Origin: Burkholderia sp. WAC0059
GTDB lineage: Bacteria; Pseudomonadota; Gammaproteobacteria; Burkholderiales; Burkholderiaceae
Direction of reading: 5' to 3'
DNA: 64,000 bases
Assembly: GCF_002870125.1 (NCBI RefSeq)
Contig: NZ_PNEO01000013.1
Coordinates: 62,001-126,000, forward strand
The position numbers and the translations under genes are program-made. Shown here in pieces: positions 28,855 through 39,838 of the stretch. The first letter of the stretch is position 1; every line of letters begins with the position of its first letter. The notes beneath the pieces were generated by a model. That model did not search any database, was not told the origin of the DNA, and was given only the letters and a program-made list of their open reading frames with translations.

Positions 28855-30642
28855 ATGGGACAGTACGCTGCGCCGCTGCGCGACATGCAGTTCGTGCTGC
28901 ACGAGTTGCTCAACGTCGAGGCCGAGGTCCGGCGCATGCCGAAACACGCGGATCTCGACGCGGACACGATCAACCAGGTGCTCGAGGAGGCCGGCCGGTT
29001 CTGCTCGGAGGTGCTGTTTCCGCTCAATTCCGTGGGCGATCGCGAGGGCTGCCGGTATCAGGGCGACGGCGTCGTGACGACGCCCGCCGGGTTCCGCGAG
29101 GCGTACCGGCAATACGTCGAGGCGGGCTGGCCCGCGCTCGGCTGCGATCCGGCCTACGGCGGCCAGGGGCTGCCCGCGTTCGTCAACAACGCGTTCTACG
29201 AAATGCTCAACTCGGCGAACCAGGCCTGGACCATGTATCCGGGGCTCTCGCACGGCGCCTACGAATGCCTGCACGCGCACGGCACGCCCGAGCAGCGGCA
29301 GACCTATCTGCCGAAACTCGTCTCGGGCGCATGGACGGGCACGATGTGCCTGACCGAGCCGCACTGCGGCACCGACCTCGGCCTGTTGCGCACGAAGGCC
29401 GAGCCGGACGGCGACGGCTCGTACGCGATCACGGGCACGAAGATCTTCATTTCGAGCGGCGAGCACGACCTCGCCGAAAACATCGTCCACCTTGTGCTCG
29501 CGCGCCTGCCCGACGCGCAGCCGGGCACGAAAGGCATCTCGCTCTTCGTCGTGCCGAAGTTCGTGCCGGACGCGGCCGGCGCGCCGGGCGAGCGCAACGC
29601 CGTGAAGTGCGGCTCGATCGAGCACAAGATGGGCATTCACGGCAACGCGACCTGCGTGATGAATTTCGAGGGCGCGCGCGGCTGGCTCGTCGGCGAGCCG
29701 CATCGGGGCCTCAACGCGATGTTCCTGATGATGAACACGGCGCGTCTCGGCGTGGGCATGCAGGGCCTCGGTCTCACCGAAGTCGCCTACCAGAACGCGC
29801 TCGCCTACGCGAAGGAGCGCCTGCAGATGCGCTCGCTCTCGGGCCGCAAGGCGCCCGCGCTGCCGGCCGATCCGATCATCGTGCATCCCGACGTGCGCCG
29901 CATGCTGCTCACGCAGAAGGCGTGGGCCGAGGGCGCGCGCGCGTTCACCTACTGGGCCGCGCTGCATCTCGACAAGGAGCTTTCGCATGCCGACGAAGCC
30001 GAGCGCAAGGACGCGGCCGACCTCGTCGCGCTGCTCACGCCCGTCGTCAAGGCGTTCCTGACCGACAACGCCTTCGAGAGCGTCAACCTCGCGCTGCAGG
30101 TGTTCGGCGGCCACGGCTACATCGCCGAGTGGGGCGTGGAGCAGTACGTGCGCGACGCGCGCATCAACATGATCTACGAAGGCACCAACGCGATCCAGGC
30201 GCTCGACCTGCTCGGCCGCAAGGTGTTCGGCGACATGGGCGAGCGGCTCAAGAGGTTCGGCCGGATCGTGACCGCGTTCGTCGAGGCCGAAGGCGTGAAG
30301 CCGGAGATGCAGGAGTTCGTCAATCCGCTCGCGGATCTTGTCGAGAAGGTGCAGAAGCTGACGATGGAAATCGGCATGAAGGCGATGCAGGACCCGGACG
30401 AGGTGGGCGCCGCCGCCGTGCCGTATCTGCGCACCGTGGGGCACCTGGTGTTCTCGTACTTCTGGGCGCGAATGGCGCGCATCGCGCTCGACCGCGAAGC
30501 GTCGGGCGATCCGTTCTACAAGTCGAAGCTCGCCACGGCGCGCTTCTATTTCGCGAAGCTGCTGCCCGAAACCGCCGCGACGATCCGCCAGGCGCGCGCC
30601 GGCGCAAAACCGCTGATGGACATGGACGAAGCGCTGTTCTGA
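28855..30642 (+). CDS. Acyl-CoA dehydrogenase, long bacterial form with C-terminal extension
   Basis: This 595-residue flavoenzyme carries out the first oxidation of acyl-CoA in beta-oxidation. The FAD/substrate segment TGTMCLTEPHCGTDLGLLRTKA lies near residue 160 (first half TGTMCLTEPHCG), ITGTKIFISSGEHD near 192, and the catalytic-base region INMIYEGTNAIQALDLLGRK near 437 with Glu in YEGT. A C-terminal helical extension of about 120 residues marks the 590-600 residue class with the acyl-CoA dehydrogenase C-terminal domain. GGAG lies 12 bases before the ATG. It is the first structural gene of the operon after the TetR gene. Confidence 0.95.
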   Translation: MGQYAAPLRDMQFVLHELLNVEAEVRRMPKHADLDADTINQVLEEAGRFCSEVLFPLNSVGDREGCRYQGDGVVTTPAGFREAYRQYVEAGWPALGCDPAYGGQGLPAFVNNAFYEMLNSANQAWTMYPGLSHGAYECLHAHGTPEQRQTYLPKLVSGAWTGTMCLTEPHCGTDLGLLRTKAEPDGDGSYAITGTKIFISSGEHDLAENIVHLVLARLPDAQPGTKGISLFVVPKFVPDAAGAPGERNAVKCGSIEHKMGIHGNATCVMNFEGARGWLVGEPHRGLNAMFLMMNTARLGVGMQGLGLTEVAYQNALAYAKERLQMRSLSGRKAPALPADPIIVHPDVRRMLLTQKAWAEGARAFTYWAALHLDKELSHADEAERKDAADLVALLTPVVKAFLTDNAFESVNLALQVFGGHGYIAEWGVEQYVRDARINMIYEGTNAIQALDLLGRKVFGDMGERLKRFGRIVTAFVEAEGVKPEMQEFVNPLADLVEKVQKLTMEIGMKAMQDPDEVGAAAVPYLRTVGHLVFSYFWARMARIALDREASGDPFYKSKLATARFYFAKLLPETAATIRQARAGAKPLMDMDEALF

Positions 30643-30817
30643 CGGACGGCGCCCCGGAGCCGGCACGCGCCCGTTCGCCGGTCCGGACGGCGCTGGCATA
30701 CGAGGCCCCGGCGGGCTCGCGGACGCAGGCGCCAGGTTTGCCGATCCGCGTTCTTCCCCGGCGGCGCATCCCCCGGCCCGTTTTGTCCGACGTCGCACAT
30801 TCCGCTGGAGATATTAC

Positions 30818-33256
30818 GTGAGCAATCCGATCATTCGCAGGGTGGCCGTGCTGGGCGCCGGCGTGATGGGCGCGCAGATCGCGGCGCATCTCGTCAATGC
30901 CCGCGTGCCGGTGCTGCTTTTCGATCTGCCTGCCAAAGAGGGTCCGAAAAACGGCATCGTGCTCAAGGCCATCGAGCACCTGAAGAAGCTTTCGCCCGCG
31001 CCGCTCGCCCTGAAGGACGACGCGCAGTACGTCACGCCCGCCAATTACGACGACGATCTCGGCCTGCTCGCCGGATGCGATCTCGTGATCGAGGCGATCG
31101 CCGAGCGCATGGACTGGAAGCACGCGCTCTATCGCCGCGTCGCGTCGCATCTCGGACCCGACGCGATCTTCGCGACGAATACGTCGGGCCTGTCGATCAC
31201 CGGGCTTTCGGAGGGCTTCGACGACGATCTGAAGTCGCGCTTTTGCGGCGTCCACTTCTTCAATCCGCCGCGCTACATGCACCTCGTCGAGCTGATTCCG
31301 ACCGCGCACACGCGGCCCGGGATTCTCGACCGGCTCGAAACGTTCCTGACGAGCGTGGTGGGCAAGGGCGTTGTGCGCGCGAAGGACACGCCCAACTTCA
31401 TCGCGAACCGCGTCGGCGTGTTCTCGATTCTCGCCGTGATGGCCGAGGCGAAACGGTTCGGCCTGCGCTTCGACGTCGTCGACGACCTGACCGGCAGCCG
31501 CCTCGGCCGCGCGAAGTCGGCGACGTTCCGCACGGCCGACGTCGTCGGCCTCGACACGATGGTCCACGTGATCCGCACGATGCAGGACAGCCTGGCCGAC
31601 GATCCGTTCTTCCCCGTCTATGCGACGCCGGCCGTGCTGACCGCGCTCGTGGAGCAGGGTGCGCTCGGCCAGAAGACGGGCGCCGGGTTTTATCGGAAGG
31701 AAGGCAAGGCGATCAGGGTGCTGGACCCTGACAGCGGCGAGTACGTCGAGGGCGGCGGCAAGGCGGACGAGCTGGTCGGCCGCATTCTGAAGCGTCCGGC
31801 CGCCGAGCGGCTCAGGCTGCTGCGCGAGACGGAGCATCCGCAGGTGCAGTTCCTCTGGGCGATCTTCCGCGACGTGTTCCATTACATCGCGGTGCATCTC
31901 GAATCGATCGCCGACAACGCGCGCGACGTCGATCTGGCGATCCGCTGGGGCTTCGGCTGGAGCGAGGGGCCGTTCGAGGATTGGCAGGCCGCCGGCTGGC
32001 AGCAGGTCGCCGAGTGGGTGCGGGCGGACATCGAGGCGGGCAAGGCGCTTTCGGACGCGCCGCTGCCGGCCTGGGTGTTCGAGGGGCCGGTCGCGGAGAA
32101 CGGCGGCGTACACGGCCCGCAGGGTTCGTGGTCGCCGGCCGCGCGGCGTTTCGTGCCGCGTTCGGCGCTGCCGGTGTACGGGCGCCAGATGTTTCGCGCG
32201 CCGCTCGTCGGCGAGGTCGGCAACGATCCGCGCACGCGCGGCCGCACGCTGTTCGAGAACGAGCATCTGCGCGCCTGGGTCGACGATCGCGCGGGCGAGG
32301 ACGACGTCGTCCTCGTCTCGTTCCGGACCAAGATGAACACGATGGGCGCGGGCGTGCTAGACGGCCTCGTGCGCGCGATCGAGCTCGCCGAATCGCAGTA
32401 CCGGGCCGTCGTCGTCTGGCAGCCGACCTCGCTGAAGCCCGGCGCGCCGGGCGGTCCGTTCTCGGCCGGCGCGAACCTCGAAGAGGCGATGCCCGCGTTC
32501 ATGCTCGGCGGCGCGAACGGCATCGAACCGGTCGTGAAGCAGTTCCAGCAGACGATGCTGCGCGTGCGCTACGCGAACGTACCGGTCGTGGCGGCCGTGT
32601 CGGGCATCGCGCTCGGCGGCGGCTGCGAGCTGCTGCTGCACTGCGCGAAGCGCGTCGCGCACGTCGAGAGCTACATCGGGCTCGTCGAGGTCGGCGTCGG
32701 GCTCGTGCCCGCCGGCGGCGGCCTGAAGGAGGCCGTGCTGCGCGCGGCCGATGCGGCGCGCGCGGTCGGCGCGGCGCCGGGCGATCTGCTGCGGTTCCTG
32801 CAGAAGTCGTTCGAGAACGCGGCCATGGCGAAGGTGTCGGGTTCCGCGTTCGAGGCGCGCGAGATGGGGTATCTGAAGCCCTCGGACACGATCGTCTTCA
32901 ACGTGTTCGAGCTGCTCGACGCGGCGAAGCAGGAGGCGCGCACGCTGGCGGCGGTCGGCTATCGGCCGCCGCTGCGGCCGGCGGGCATTCCGGTCGCGGG
33001 CCGCTCGGCGCGCGCGACGATCGTGGCGTCGCTCGTCAATCTGCGCGACGGCGGCCTCATCAGCGAGCACGACTTCCGGATCGCGAGCCTCATCGCGAAC
33101 GTGGTCTGCGGCGGCGACGTCGAGGCGGGCAGCCTCGTCGACGAGGCATGGCTGCTCGCGCTCGAGCGCCGCGCGTTCGTTGAGCTGCTGGCCACGCCGA
33201 AAACGCAGGAACGCATCGTGGGCCTGCTGCAAACCGGCAAGCCGGTGCGTAACTAG
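30818..33256 (+). CDS. Fused 3-hydroxyacyl-CoA dehydrogenase / enoyl-CoA hydratase
   Basis: This 812-residue protein starts with GTG. The N-terminal NAD domain shows VAVLGAGVMGAQIAAHLVNA near residue 9; ATNTSGLSITGLSEGF near 115 and HFFNPPRYMHLVELIP near 140 are the dehydrogenase active-site motifs, with a second dehydrogenase C-terminal half to about residue 430. The C-terminal part is a crotonase: SGIALGGGCELLLHCAKRVA near 594 and VEVGVGLVPAGGGLKEAV near 625 contain the two Glu regions. The domain order is dehydrogenase then hydratase, as in FadN-type rather than FadB proteins. It carries out steps two and three of beta-oxidation. The thiolase gene follows after 9 bases. Confidence 0.95.
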   Translation: MSNPIIRRVAVLGAGVMGAQIAAHLVNARVPVLLFDLPAKEGPKNGIVLKAIEHLKKLSPAPLALKDDAQYVTPANYDDDLGLLAGCDLVIEAIAERMDWKHALYRRVASHLGPDAIFATNTSGLSITGLSEGFDDDLKSRFCGVHFFNPPRYMHLVELIPTAHTRPGILDRLETFLTSVVGKGVVRAKDTPNFIANRVGVFSILAVMAEAKRFGLRFDVVDDLTGSRLGRAKSATFRTADVVGLDTMVHVIRTMQDSLADDPFFPVYATPAVLTALVEQGALGQKTGAGFYRKEGKAIRVLDPDSGEYVEGGGKADELVGRILKRPAAERLRLLRETEHPQVQFLWAIFRDVFHYIAVHLESIADNARDVDLAIRWGFGWSEGPFEDWQAAGWQQVAEWVRADIEAGKALSDAPLPAWVFEGPVAENGGVHGPQGSWSPAARRFVPRSALPVYGRQMFRAPLVGEVGNDPRTRGRTLFENEHLRAWVDDRAGEDDVVLVSFRTKMNTMGAGVLDGLVRAIELAESQYRAVVVWQPTSLKPGAPGGPFSAGANLEEAMPAFMLGGANGIEPVVKQFQQTMLRVRYANVPVVAAVSGIALGGGCELLLHCAKRVAHVESYIGLVEVGVGLVPAGGGLKEAVLRAADAARAVGAAPGDLLRFLQKSFENAAMAKVSGSAFEAREMGYLKPSDTIVFNVFELLDAAKQEARTLAAVGYRPPLRPAGIPVAGRSARATIVASLVNLRDGGLISEHDFRIASLIANVVCGGDVEAGSLVDEAWLLALERRAFVELLATPKTQERIVGLLQTGKPVRN

Positions 33257-33265
33257 GAGCGCGAA

Positions 33266-34465
<1,200 letters not shown>

Positions 34466-34490
34466 GCCGGCCTCGCGCAAGGGCGATCGA

Positions 34491-34826
34491 ATGAGCGCCG
34501 GCATTCCGACCGACCGCGCCGACGGCGTGTTCACCGTCACGTTCAACCGTCCGCAGCGCCGGTATGCGCTGACGGCCGCGGCGCTGTGCGCGACCTGGAT
34601 GTTGATGAAGCGTGCGACGCTCGACGAGGTGCGCGCACAGATAGCCGCGGAAGTGGCGCAATCCGGACGGATGCGGGTCGCGCCGGCGGCGCGCGAAGCA
34701 TGCGCGGCGTTTCTGCAAAGGCGCAGGCCCGATTTCAGCCGGTTCGATTCATGCGGGCCTGAGCCGCGATTTCGGACCGTGAATCCGGACCCCGATTCCA
34801 GGCCGCGACTTCAGACCGTCCCGTAA
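34491..34826 (+). pseudogene. Internally deleted enoyl-CoA hydratase remnant
   Basis: An open frame of 111 codons still has an ATG 25 bases after the thiolase gene. Its start, DGVFTVTFNRPQRRYALTAA, is the first crotonase strand, but from about residue 31 it jumps directly to the C-terminal helix pattern of the same family (MKRATLDEVRAQIAAEV, then APAAREACAAFLQRRRPDFSRF). Roughly 160-190 residues, including the oxyanion-hole and catalytic Glu segments, are missing without a frame change. The last 26 or so residues are unconserved read-through that overlaps fdhD by 16 bases. A hydratase could not work from this; translation of the stub is possible. Confidence 0.8.
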
Positions 34827-35650
34827 TCGACGTAGCCCGATTCGCGGCAGAAGCTGACGAGCTTCAGCCCGGCGCGGCGCGCGATTTCGATGGCCAGCGA
34901 CGAGGGTGCGGAAATGGTCGCCACGAGCGGAATGCCGACGCGCGCAGCCTTGCGCACCAGCTCGTAGCTCGCGCGGCTCGACAGGAACACGAAGCCCTGC
35001 TGCGGATCGGCGCGCTCCAGCACGAGCTGGCCGATCAGCTTGTCGAGCGCGTTGTGGCGGCCGACGTCCTCGAACGCGCGGACGATCCCGCCGTCGGCCG
35101 TGCACCAGGCGGCCGCGTGCAGACCGCCGGTCAGTTGCGTCAGCGCCTGATGTTCGGGCAACTCCCGCGCCGCGCGCGCGAGCGCGCCGGGCGCGAGCCG
35201 CTCGAGAAAGCCCGTGGCCGGCACGCGTTCGGGCTCGAGGTCGAGCAGATCGATGCTCTCGATGCCGCATACGCCGCAGCCGGTACGCCCGGCCAGCGCC
35301 CGGCGCTTTTCCTTCAGGGCGACGAACGCCTGCTCGACGACGCTCAGCCGCACCTCGGCATAGGGCAGGCCGCCGTCCTCGCGGAATTCGACCTCGATGT
35401 CGCGGATGTCCGCGTTGCGGCCGACGATGCCTTCCGAGATCGCGAAGCCGACCGCGAACGCTTCGAGGTCGCGCGGCGTGCACATCATCACGGCGTGCGA
35501 GATGCCGTTGAAGACCAGCGCGACCGGCCATTCCTGGCCGACCTGGTCGGTGAGCGTTTGAACGGCGTCGCCGCGGTGCCGGCGAACCTGCTGTTCGACG
35601 ACTCCGGGCTGGCCGGCGATTTCGAGGGGATTCACGGAAAAGGACTCCAT
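34811..35650 (-). CDS. fdhD: Formate dehydrogenase accessory sulfurtransferase FdhD
   Basis: The 279-residue protein transfers sulfur from IscS to the molybdenum/bis-MGD cofactor of formate dehydrogenase. The sulfur-carrying CxxC motif is GRTGCGVCGIESIDLLD near residue 121. MCTPRDLEAFAVGFAISEGIV near residue 56 (first part MCTPRDLEAFAVGFAISEG) and FEDVGRHNALDKLIG near residue 192 are typical FdhD stretches. SSRASYELVRKAARVGIP near 224 closes the core. It converges on the hydratase remnant and is divergent from a nitrate-reductase-associated gene. No formate dehydrogenase gene is in the window. Confidence 0.96.
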   Translation of the reverse strand: MESFSVNPLEIAGQPGVVEQQVRRHRGDAVQTLTDQVGQEWPVALVFNGISHAVMMCTPRDLEAFAVGFAISEGIVGRNADIRDIEVEFREDGGLPYAEVRLSVVEQAFVALKEKRRALAGRTGCGVCGIESIDLLDLEPERVPATGFLERLAPGALARAARELPEHQALTQLTGGLHAAAWCTADGGIVRAFEDVGRHNALDKLIGQLVLERADPQQGFVFLSSRASYELVRKAARVGIPLVATISAPSSLAIEIARRAGLKLVSFCRESGYVDYGTV

Positions 35651-35770
35651 CGGTGCCAGAACGCGTGCGGCGCGGCGCCCCGGAACGCGGGTCCGCAGCC
35701 GGCGCGGAAGGCCCTAAAATACCTGAAGCCGGCCGCGCATGCTGCCGCACGCCTGCAAGGATATACCGTC

Positions 35771-36292
35771 ATGGGATTGAACGAAGCGCCCCTGTTGTTC
35801 CGGTTCGAAGTCGAATCGTCGGAGAACCTCACCTTCATTCCGATGGCCGTGCGCTTCAATCTGGACCGCTTCGGCCTGCGTATTTCCCTCGATCAGTGGC
35901 AGTTGCTGCCGTACGAGGATCGCCGCCTGCTCGCGCGGTTTCCCGTCGACGACGCCGACGTGCAGATCGAGCCGAATTTCGACCACGCGCTTTTCGAGAT
36001 GCTGCGTACCCACGCGGGCGTCGAGCCCGAGTGGTTTTCGCCCGAGGCGTCGCCGGCCTGGCGCGACACGGCGGCCGTGCCCGAGGGCATCGCGCATCAG
36101 GCCGGCCTCGCGGGCCTTGCCGCGCCGGACGTCGCGCAGTGGGCGCGGCTCACGCCGTTCCAGCGCTACGTGCTCGCCAAGCTCTCGCGCAAGCCGAAGG
36201 CCAATCACGATTTCGTTCCGGCCATGCGCGAGTTCGGTCTGGCCGGCGGCGTTTCCGGGAACGACGCTGGAAACGATACCGGGACCGATTGA
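35771..36292 (+). CDS. Nitrate-reductase-associated protein (PF09655 family)
   Basis: This 173-residue protein has the whole family domain in its first 155 residues: LFRFEVESSENLTFIPMAVRF at residues 9-29 (LFRFEVE...LTFIPMAVR), KFGISL-like FGLRISLDQWQLLPYEDRR near 34, and TPFQRYVLAKLSRKPKANHDF near 136 (shown as TPFQRYVLAKL plus SRKPKANHDF). Members lie beside nitrate reductase or molybdenum-enzyme genes; their role is not known. Here the partner is the divergent fdhD 120 bases away. The last 18 residues are Gly/Asp/Asn repeats (GNDAGNDTGTD). Confidence 0.88.
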   Translation: MGLNEAPLLFRFEVESSENLTFIPMAVRFNLDRFGLRISLDQWQLLPYEDRRLLARFPVDDADVQIEPNFDHALFEMLRTHAGVEPEWFSPEASPAWRDTAAVPEGIAHQAGLAGLAAPDVAQWARLTPFQRYVLAKLSRKPKANHDFVPAMREFGLAGGVSGNDAGNDTGTD

Positions 36293-36473
36293 TCATCCCC
36301 TTTATCTTTTTCTCTCAAGGCCGCCCGCGTCCGTGTCGTTATCCGGTATGGCGTAGCCGACGCCCGGCGGCGGCCGGCCCGTGTTTCCCGATGTCCCGGC
36401 AGTCCGGTTAGTCCCGTTATTCCGTTGTCTCCGCCCGGTGCGATTCGAGCGGGGCGAACGATGCCCGGAACCC

Positions 36474-39173
36474 ATGAATTTTCCCTTTTCGAAGCGGTTC
36501 TTCATCAATCTGGCGATTCTGGCGCTCGTGATCGGCCTGAACGTGCTCGTCGTTCGCCTGCTGATTCCCGCGCCGCGCCCGGTCGACGGGCCGGTCGGCG
36601 CGCAGGCGGCGCTGTCTGTCGTCGCGACGATGCTGGCGAGCGCCGCGCTGCTCGGCTATCTGTTCGGCGCTCGCCGGCAGCCGGGCGCGGGGCGGGCGGG
36701 CCTCGCGCTCGGGCGGCTGCGTCACGACGAGCGCTTTCACGATCTATTCGAAGCGCATCCGGTGCCGATGTACGTGTTCGAGCGCGGCACGCTGCGGTTT
36801 CTCGCGGTGAACGCGGCGACCGTCGAGCAGTACGGCTATGCCGAGCACGAATTCCTCGCGATGACGCTGCGCGACCTGCACGATCCGGACCACGTGGCCC
36901 GGCTCGAATCGCATCTGCAGCACATCGACGCGCTGGCCTCGAGCGGGCGCACGACGGCCGGCGTCTGGCATCACCGCCGCCGCGACGGCTCGCTCGTCTG
37001 CGCCGAGGTCTCGCATCACTCGCTGACGTTCATGGGTCGCGACGCGGTGTTCGTGCTCGCCGACGACGTGACCGTGCAGTTGCGGGCCGAGGCCGAGGCG
37101 CAGCGCTCGAACCAGATGCTCGAACTCGTGATCGACAACATCCCGCAGCGCATCTTCTGGAAGGACAGCGAGTCGCGCTACCTCGGCTGCAACATGGCGT
37201 TCGCGCGCGACGCCGGGCTGGCCTATCCCGAGCAGGTCGTCGGCAAGACCGACCTCGATCTCGCGTGGCGCGAATACGCCGACGCCCTGCGCGAGCAGGA
37301 CCGCCGGGTCATCGAATCGGGCATGCCGCGCATGAACGTCGAGATCGACTTCCAGATCGACGGCGTGCCCCGCACGATCGTCGCGAGCAAGGTGCCGCTG
37401 CTCGACGGCGGCCGCGTGATCGGCACGCTCGGCTCGTACACCGACACCACCGAGCGCAAGCGCGCCGATCTCGCGCTGCGCCTGCAAAGCCGCGCGCTCG
37501 ACGCGAGCGTGAATGCGATCCTGATCACGGGGCCGGGCGCGGGCGGCAACCTGATCGAGTATGCGAATCCGGCCTTCCGGCGCATCACGGGCTACGACCC
37601 GGGCGAGGTGATCGGTCAGGACTGCCGGCTGCTCCAGCGCGACGACCGCGATCAGGACGGCCTCGTGGCGATCCGCGAGGCGCTCGCGGCGAATCGCGAG
37701 GTGAGCGCGGTGCTGCGCAACTACCGCAAGGACGGCGCGCTGTTCTGGAATCACCTGCTGATCGCGCCGGTGCCGGACCACGACGGCAGGATTACCCATC
37801 ACATCGGCATCATCAACGACGTGACCGAGCTCATCCGCTATCAGGAGCAGCTCGAATACCAGGCGAACTACGACGGCCTCACGCTGCTGCCCAACCGCAA
37901 CCTGCTGCGCGAGCGGTTGCAGCGGGCGCTCGACGCGGCGCGGCGCGGCGCGCGCGGGCTGGCCGTGGTGTTCATCGACCTCGACGGCTTCAAGAACGTG
38001 AACGACAGCCTCGGCCACAGCGTCGGGGACCGGCTGCTCGGCGTGGTCGCGGAGCGGCTCGCGCGCTGCGCGCGGCCCGGCGACACGGTGGCGCGTCACG
38101 GCGGCGACGAGTTCGTGATCGTGATGACCGACGCGGTGGACGAGCCGGCGCTGATTCAATGGATGGAGCGTGCCCGCGCGATGCTCTCCGAGCCGGTCTG
38201 GCTCGACGGCACCGAGCTTTACGTCGGATGCAGCATGGGCGCGAGCGTTTATCCGCGCGACGGCGGCGATGCCGAAACGCTGCTCAAGAAGGCCGACATC
38301 GCGATGTACTGCGCGAAGGACATGGGACGCAACACGTTCCAGTTCTTCCGGCCCGCGATGAACGCGAGCGCCGACGAGCGGATGAACCTCGAGCGGCGGC
38401 TGCGCCGCGCGCTGCGCGACGACGAGTTCCTGTTGCACTACCAGCCGCAGGTGAGCGCCGACACGGGCCGCATCGTCGGCATGGAGGCGCTCGTGCGCTG
38501 GCTCGACCCCGAGGTCGGCCTCGTGCCGCCGTCGATCTTCATTCCGGTGGCCGAGGAGAGCGGGCTCATCGGGCCGCTTTCCGACTGGGTGCTGCGCGAG
38601 GCCTGCCGGCAGAACAAGGTCTGGCAAGAGAGCGGACTGCCGCCGGCGCGCGTGTCGGTGAACCTTTCGACGAAAGTGCTCCAGCAGCGCGACGTCGTTC
38701 AACTGGTCTCGCAGGTGCTGGCGGAGAGCGGGCTCGAGGCGCGCTACCTCGAGCTCGAGCTGACCGAGAGCGCGCTGATGGGCAACGCCGACGAGGCCGT
38801 GTCGATGCTCAGCGAGCTGCACGCGCTCGGCGTCAGTCTCGCCATCGACGATTTCGGCACCGGCTATTCGAGCCTCAGCTACCTGAAGCGGCTCTCGGTG
38901 GACCGGCTCAAGATCGACCGCTCGTTCGTCTCGGACATCGGCACGAACACCGACGACGAGACCATCACGTCGGCGATCATCGCGCTCGCGCATTCGCTGC
39001 AGTTGCAGGTGATCGCCGAAGGCGTGGAGACGTCGGCGCAGGTCGATTTTCTGCGCGAGCGCGCCTGCGACGAGATGCAGGGCTTCTTCTTCGCGCGGCC
39101 GGTGCCGGGCGAGGCCGCCGCCGCGCTGCTCCGGGCGGGCACGGCGCGCGGCGAGCGCGTCAGTCCGGCTTAG
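36474..39173 (+). CDS. Membrane PAS-PAS-PAS-GGDEF-EAL cyclic-di-GMP protein
   Basis: This 899-residue protein has two N-terminal transmembrane helices (about 8-30 and 45-66), then three PAS domains (near 78-190, 215-330 and 339-460). In the GGDEF domain (463-620) the active motif GGDEF is intact, and RPGD lies five residues before it, the inhibitory I-site pattern. The EAL domain (637-885) keeps EAL in [25 protein letters not shown], the Lys of RLKIDRSF and AEGVET. Both synthesis and breakdown of c-di-GMP look chemically possible; the net direction cannot be told. It stands alone between fdhD/nitrate-associated genes and a thioesterase. A longer start at 36381 is possible but less likely. Confidence 0.93.
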   Translation: MNFPFSKRFFINLAILALVIGLNVLVVRLLIPAPRPVDGPVGAQAALSVVATMLASAALLGYLFGARRQPGAGRAGLALGRLRHDERFHDLFEAHPVPMYVFERGTLRFLAVNAATVEQYGYAEHEFLAMTLRDLHDPDHVARLESHLQHIDALASSGRTTAGVWHHRRRDGSLVCAEVSHHSLTFMGRDAVFVLADDVTVQLRAEAEAQRSNQMLELVIDNIPQRIFWKDSESRYLGCNMAFARDAGLAYPEQVVGKTDLDLAWREYADALREQDRRVIESGMPRMNVEIDFQIDGVPRTIVASKVPLLDGGRVIGTLGSYTDTTERKRADLALRLQSRALDASVNAILITGPGAGGNLIEYANPAFRRITGYDPGEVIGQDCRLLQRDDRDQDGLVAIREALAANREVSAVLRNYRKDGALFWNHLLIAPVPDHDGRITHHIGIINDVTELIRYQEQLEYQANYDGLTLLPNRNLLRERLQRALDAARRGARGLAVVFIDLDGFKNVNDSLGHSVGDRLLGVVAERLARCARPGDTVARHGGDEFVIVMTDAVDEPALIQWMERARAMLSEPVWLDGTELYVGCSMGASVYPRDGGDAETLLKKADIAMYCAKDMGRNTFQFFRPAMNASADERMNLERRLRRALRDDEFLLHYQPQVSADTGRIVGMEALVRWLDPEVGLVPPSIFIPVAEESGLIGPLSDWVLREACRQNKVWQESGLPPARVSVNLSTKVLQQRDVVQLVSQVLAESGLEARYLELELTESALMGNADEAVSMLSELHALGVSLAIDDFGTGYSSLSYLKRLSVDRLKIDRSFVSDIGTNTDDETITSAIIALAHSLQLQVIAEGVETSAQVDFLRERACDEMQGFFFARPVPGEAAAALLRAGTARGERVSPA

Positions 39174-39181
39174 GGCCTGTC

Positions 39182-39254
39182 GTCGGCGCGAAGACCCTGG
39201 CGCGAAGATGTCGGCGCGAACCGACCCGGCGGGGGCCGGCCGCCGTCGGCGCGA
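39182..39254. repeat. Interspersed GTCGGCGCGAA direct repeats
   Basis: Between the convergent GGDEF-EAL and thioesterase genes, GTCGGCGCGAA occurs at 39182-39192 and 39210-39220. Close variants occur at 39198-39207 and 39244-39254. Spacing is irregular. It looks like slippage-prone intergenic sequence; no function is evident. Confidence 0.45.
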
Positions 39255-39259
39255 GCCGG

Positions 39260-39664
39260 TCAATCGTGCGAACCGACCCTCGGTAGCGGCCGCGGGCGGC
39301 GGTTGTTGTCGGTCGCCACGTAGGTCAGCGTGGCCTCGGTCACCTTCACGACTTCGTCCGAGAGGCGCATGCGCTGCGCGTACACCTCGACCTCGATCGT
39401 CACCGACGTGTTGCCCGTCTTCACGATGTCCGCGTAGAAGCTCAGCAGGTCGCCGACGAACACCGGCTGCTTGAACACGAACGAATTGACGGCGACCGTC
39501 GCCACGCGACCGTTCGCGCGGCGGCTGGCGGGGATGGAGCCGGCGATGTCGACCTGCGACATGATCCAGCCGCCGAATACGTCGCCGTGCACGTTCGCGT
39601 CCGAGGGCTGCGGGACGACCCGCAGCGCGGGCGGCTTTTGCGGAAGGAGGACGGATTCGGTCAT
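39260..39664 (-). CDS. Acyl-CoA thioesterase, YciA type (hotdog fold)
   Basis: This 134-residue hotdog-fold enzyme hydrolyses acyl-CoA to free acid and CoA. Family motifs are [20 protein letters not shown] near residue 22, with the Asn/His/Asp region of the active site, [20 protein letters not shown] near 53, and VEVYAQRM near 90. A second ATG four codons upstream (39676) is equally plausible. It converges with the c-di-GMP gene and is divergent from the ABC exporter with a 174-base shared upstream region. The exact chain-length preference is not visible. Confidence 0.94.
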   Translation of the reverse strand: MTESVLLPQKPPALRVVPQPSDANVHGDVFGGWIMSQVDIAGSIPASRRANGRVATVAVNSFVFKQPVFVGDLLSFYADIVKTGNTSVTIEVEVYAQRMRLSDEVVKVTEATLTYVATDNNRRPRPLPRVGSHD

Positions 39665-39838
39665 CGGGGCATCCATGTGGGGACAACGGGCGCGAGCGAC
39701 GCGCATCGCCTTCTGCGACAATAGGCGGACGATAAATTGTACGGGAAAGCGCGGGGCGGCGACGGGCCGCTTCCGGGCACGGCCGCGGGGCGCCGCTTCT
39801 CCCGTCCCCTTCCCGTTTGCAGGCTGGTCCCCTATTCC

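Noticed and set aside
36744..39686. Long minus-strand frame opposite the GGDEF-EAL gene
   Set aside because: The real gene has complete catalytic motifs on the plus strand; the opposite frame is a composition artefact.
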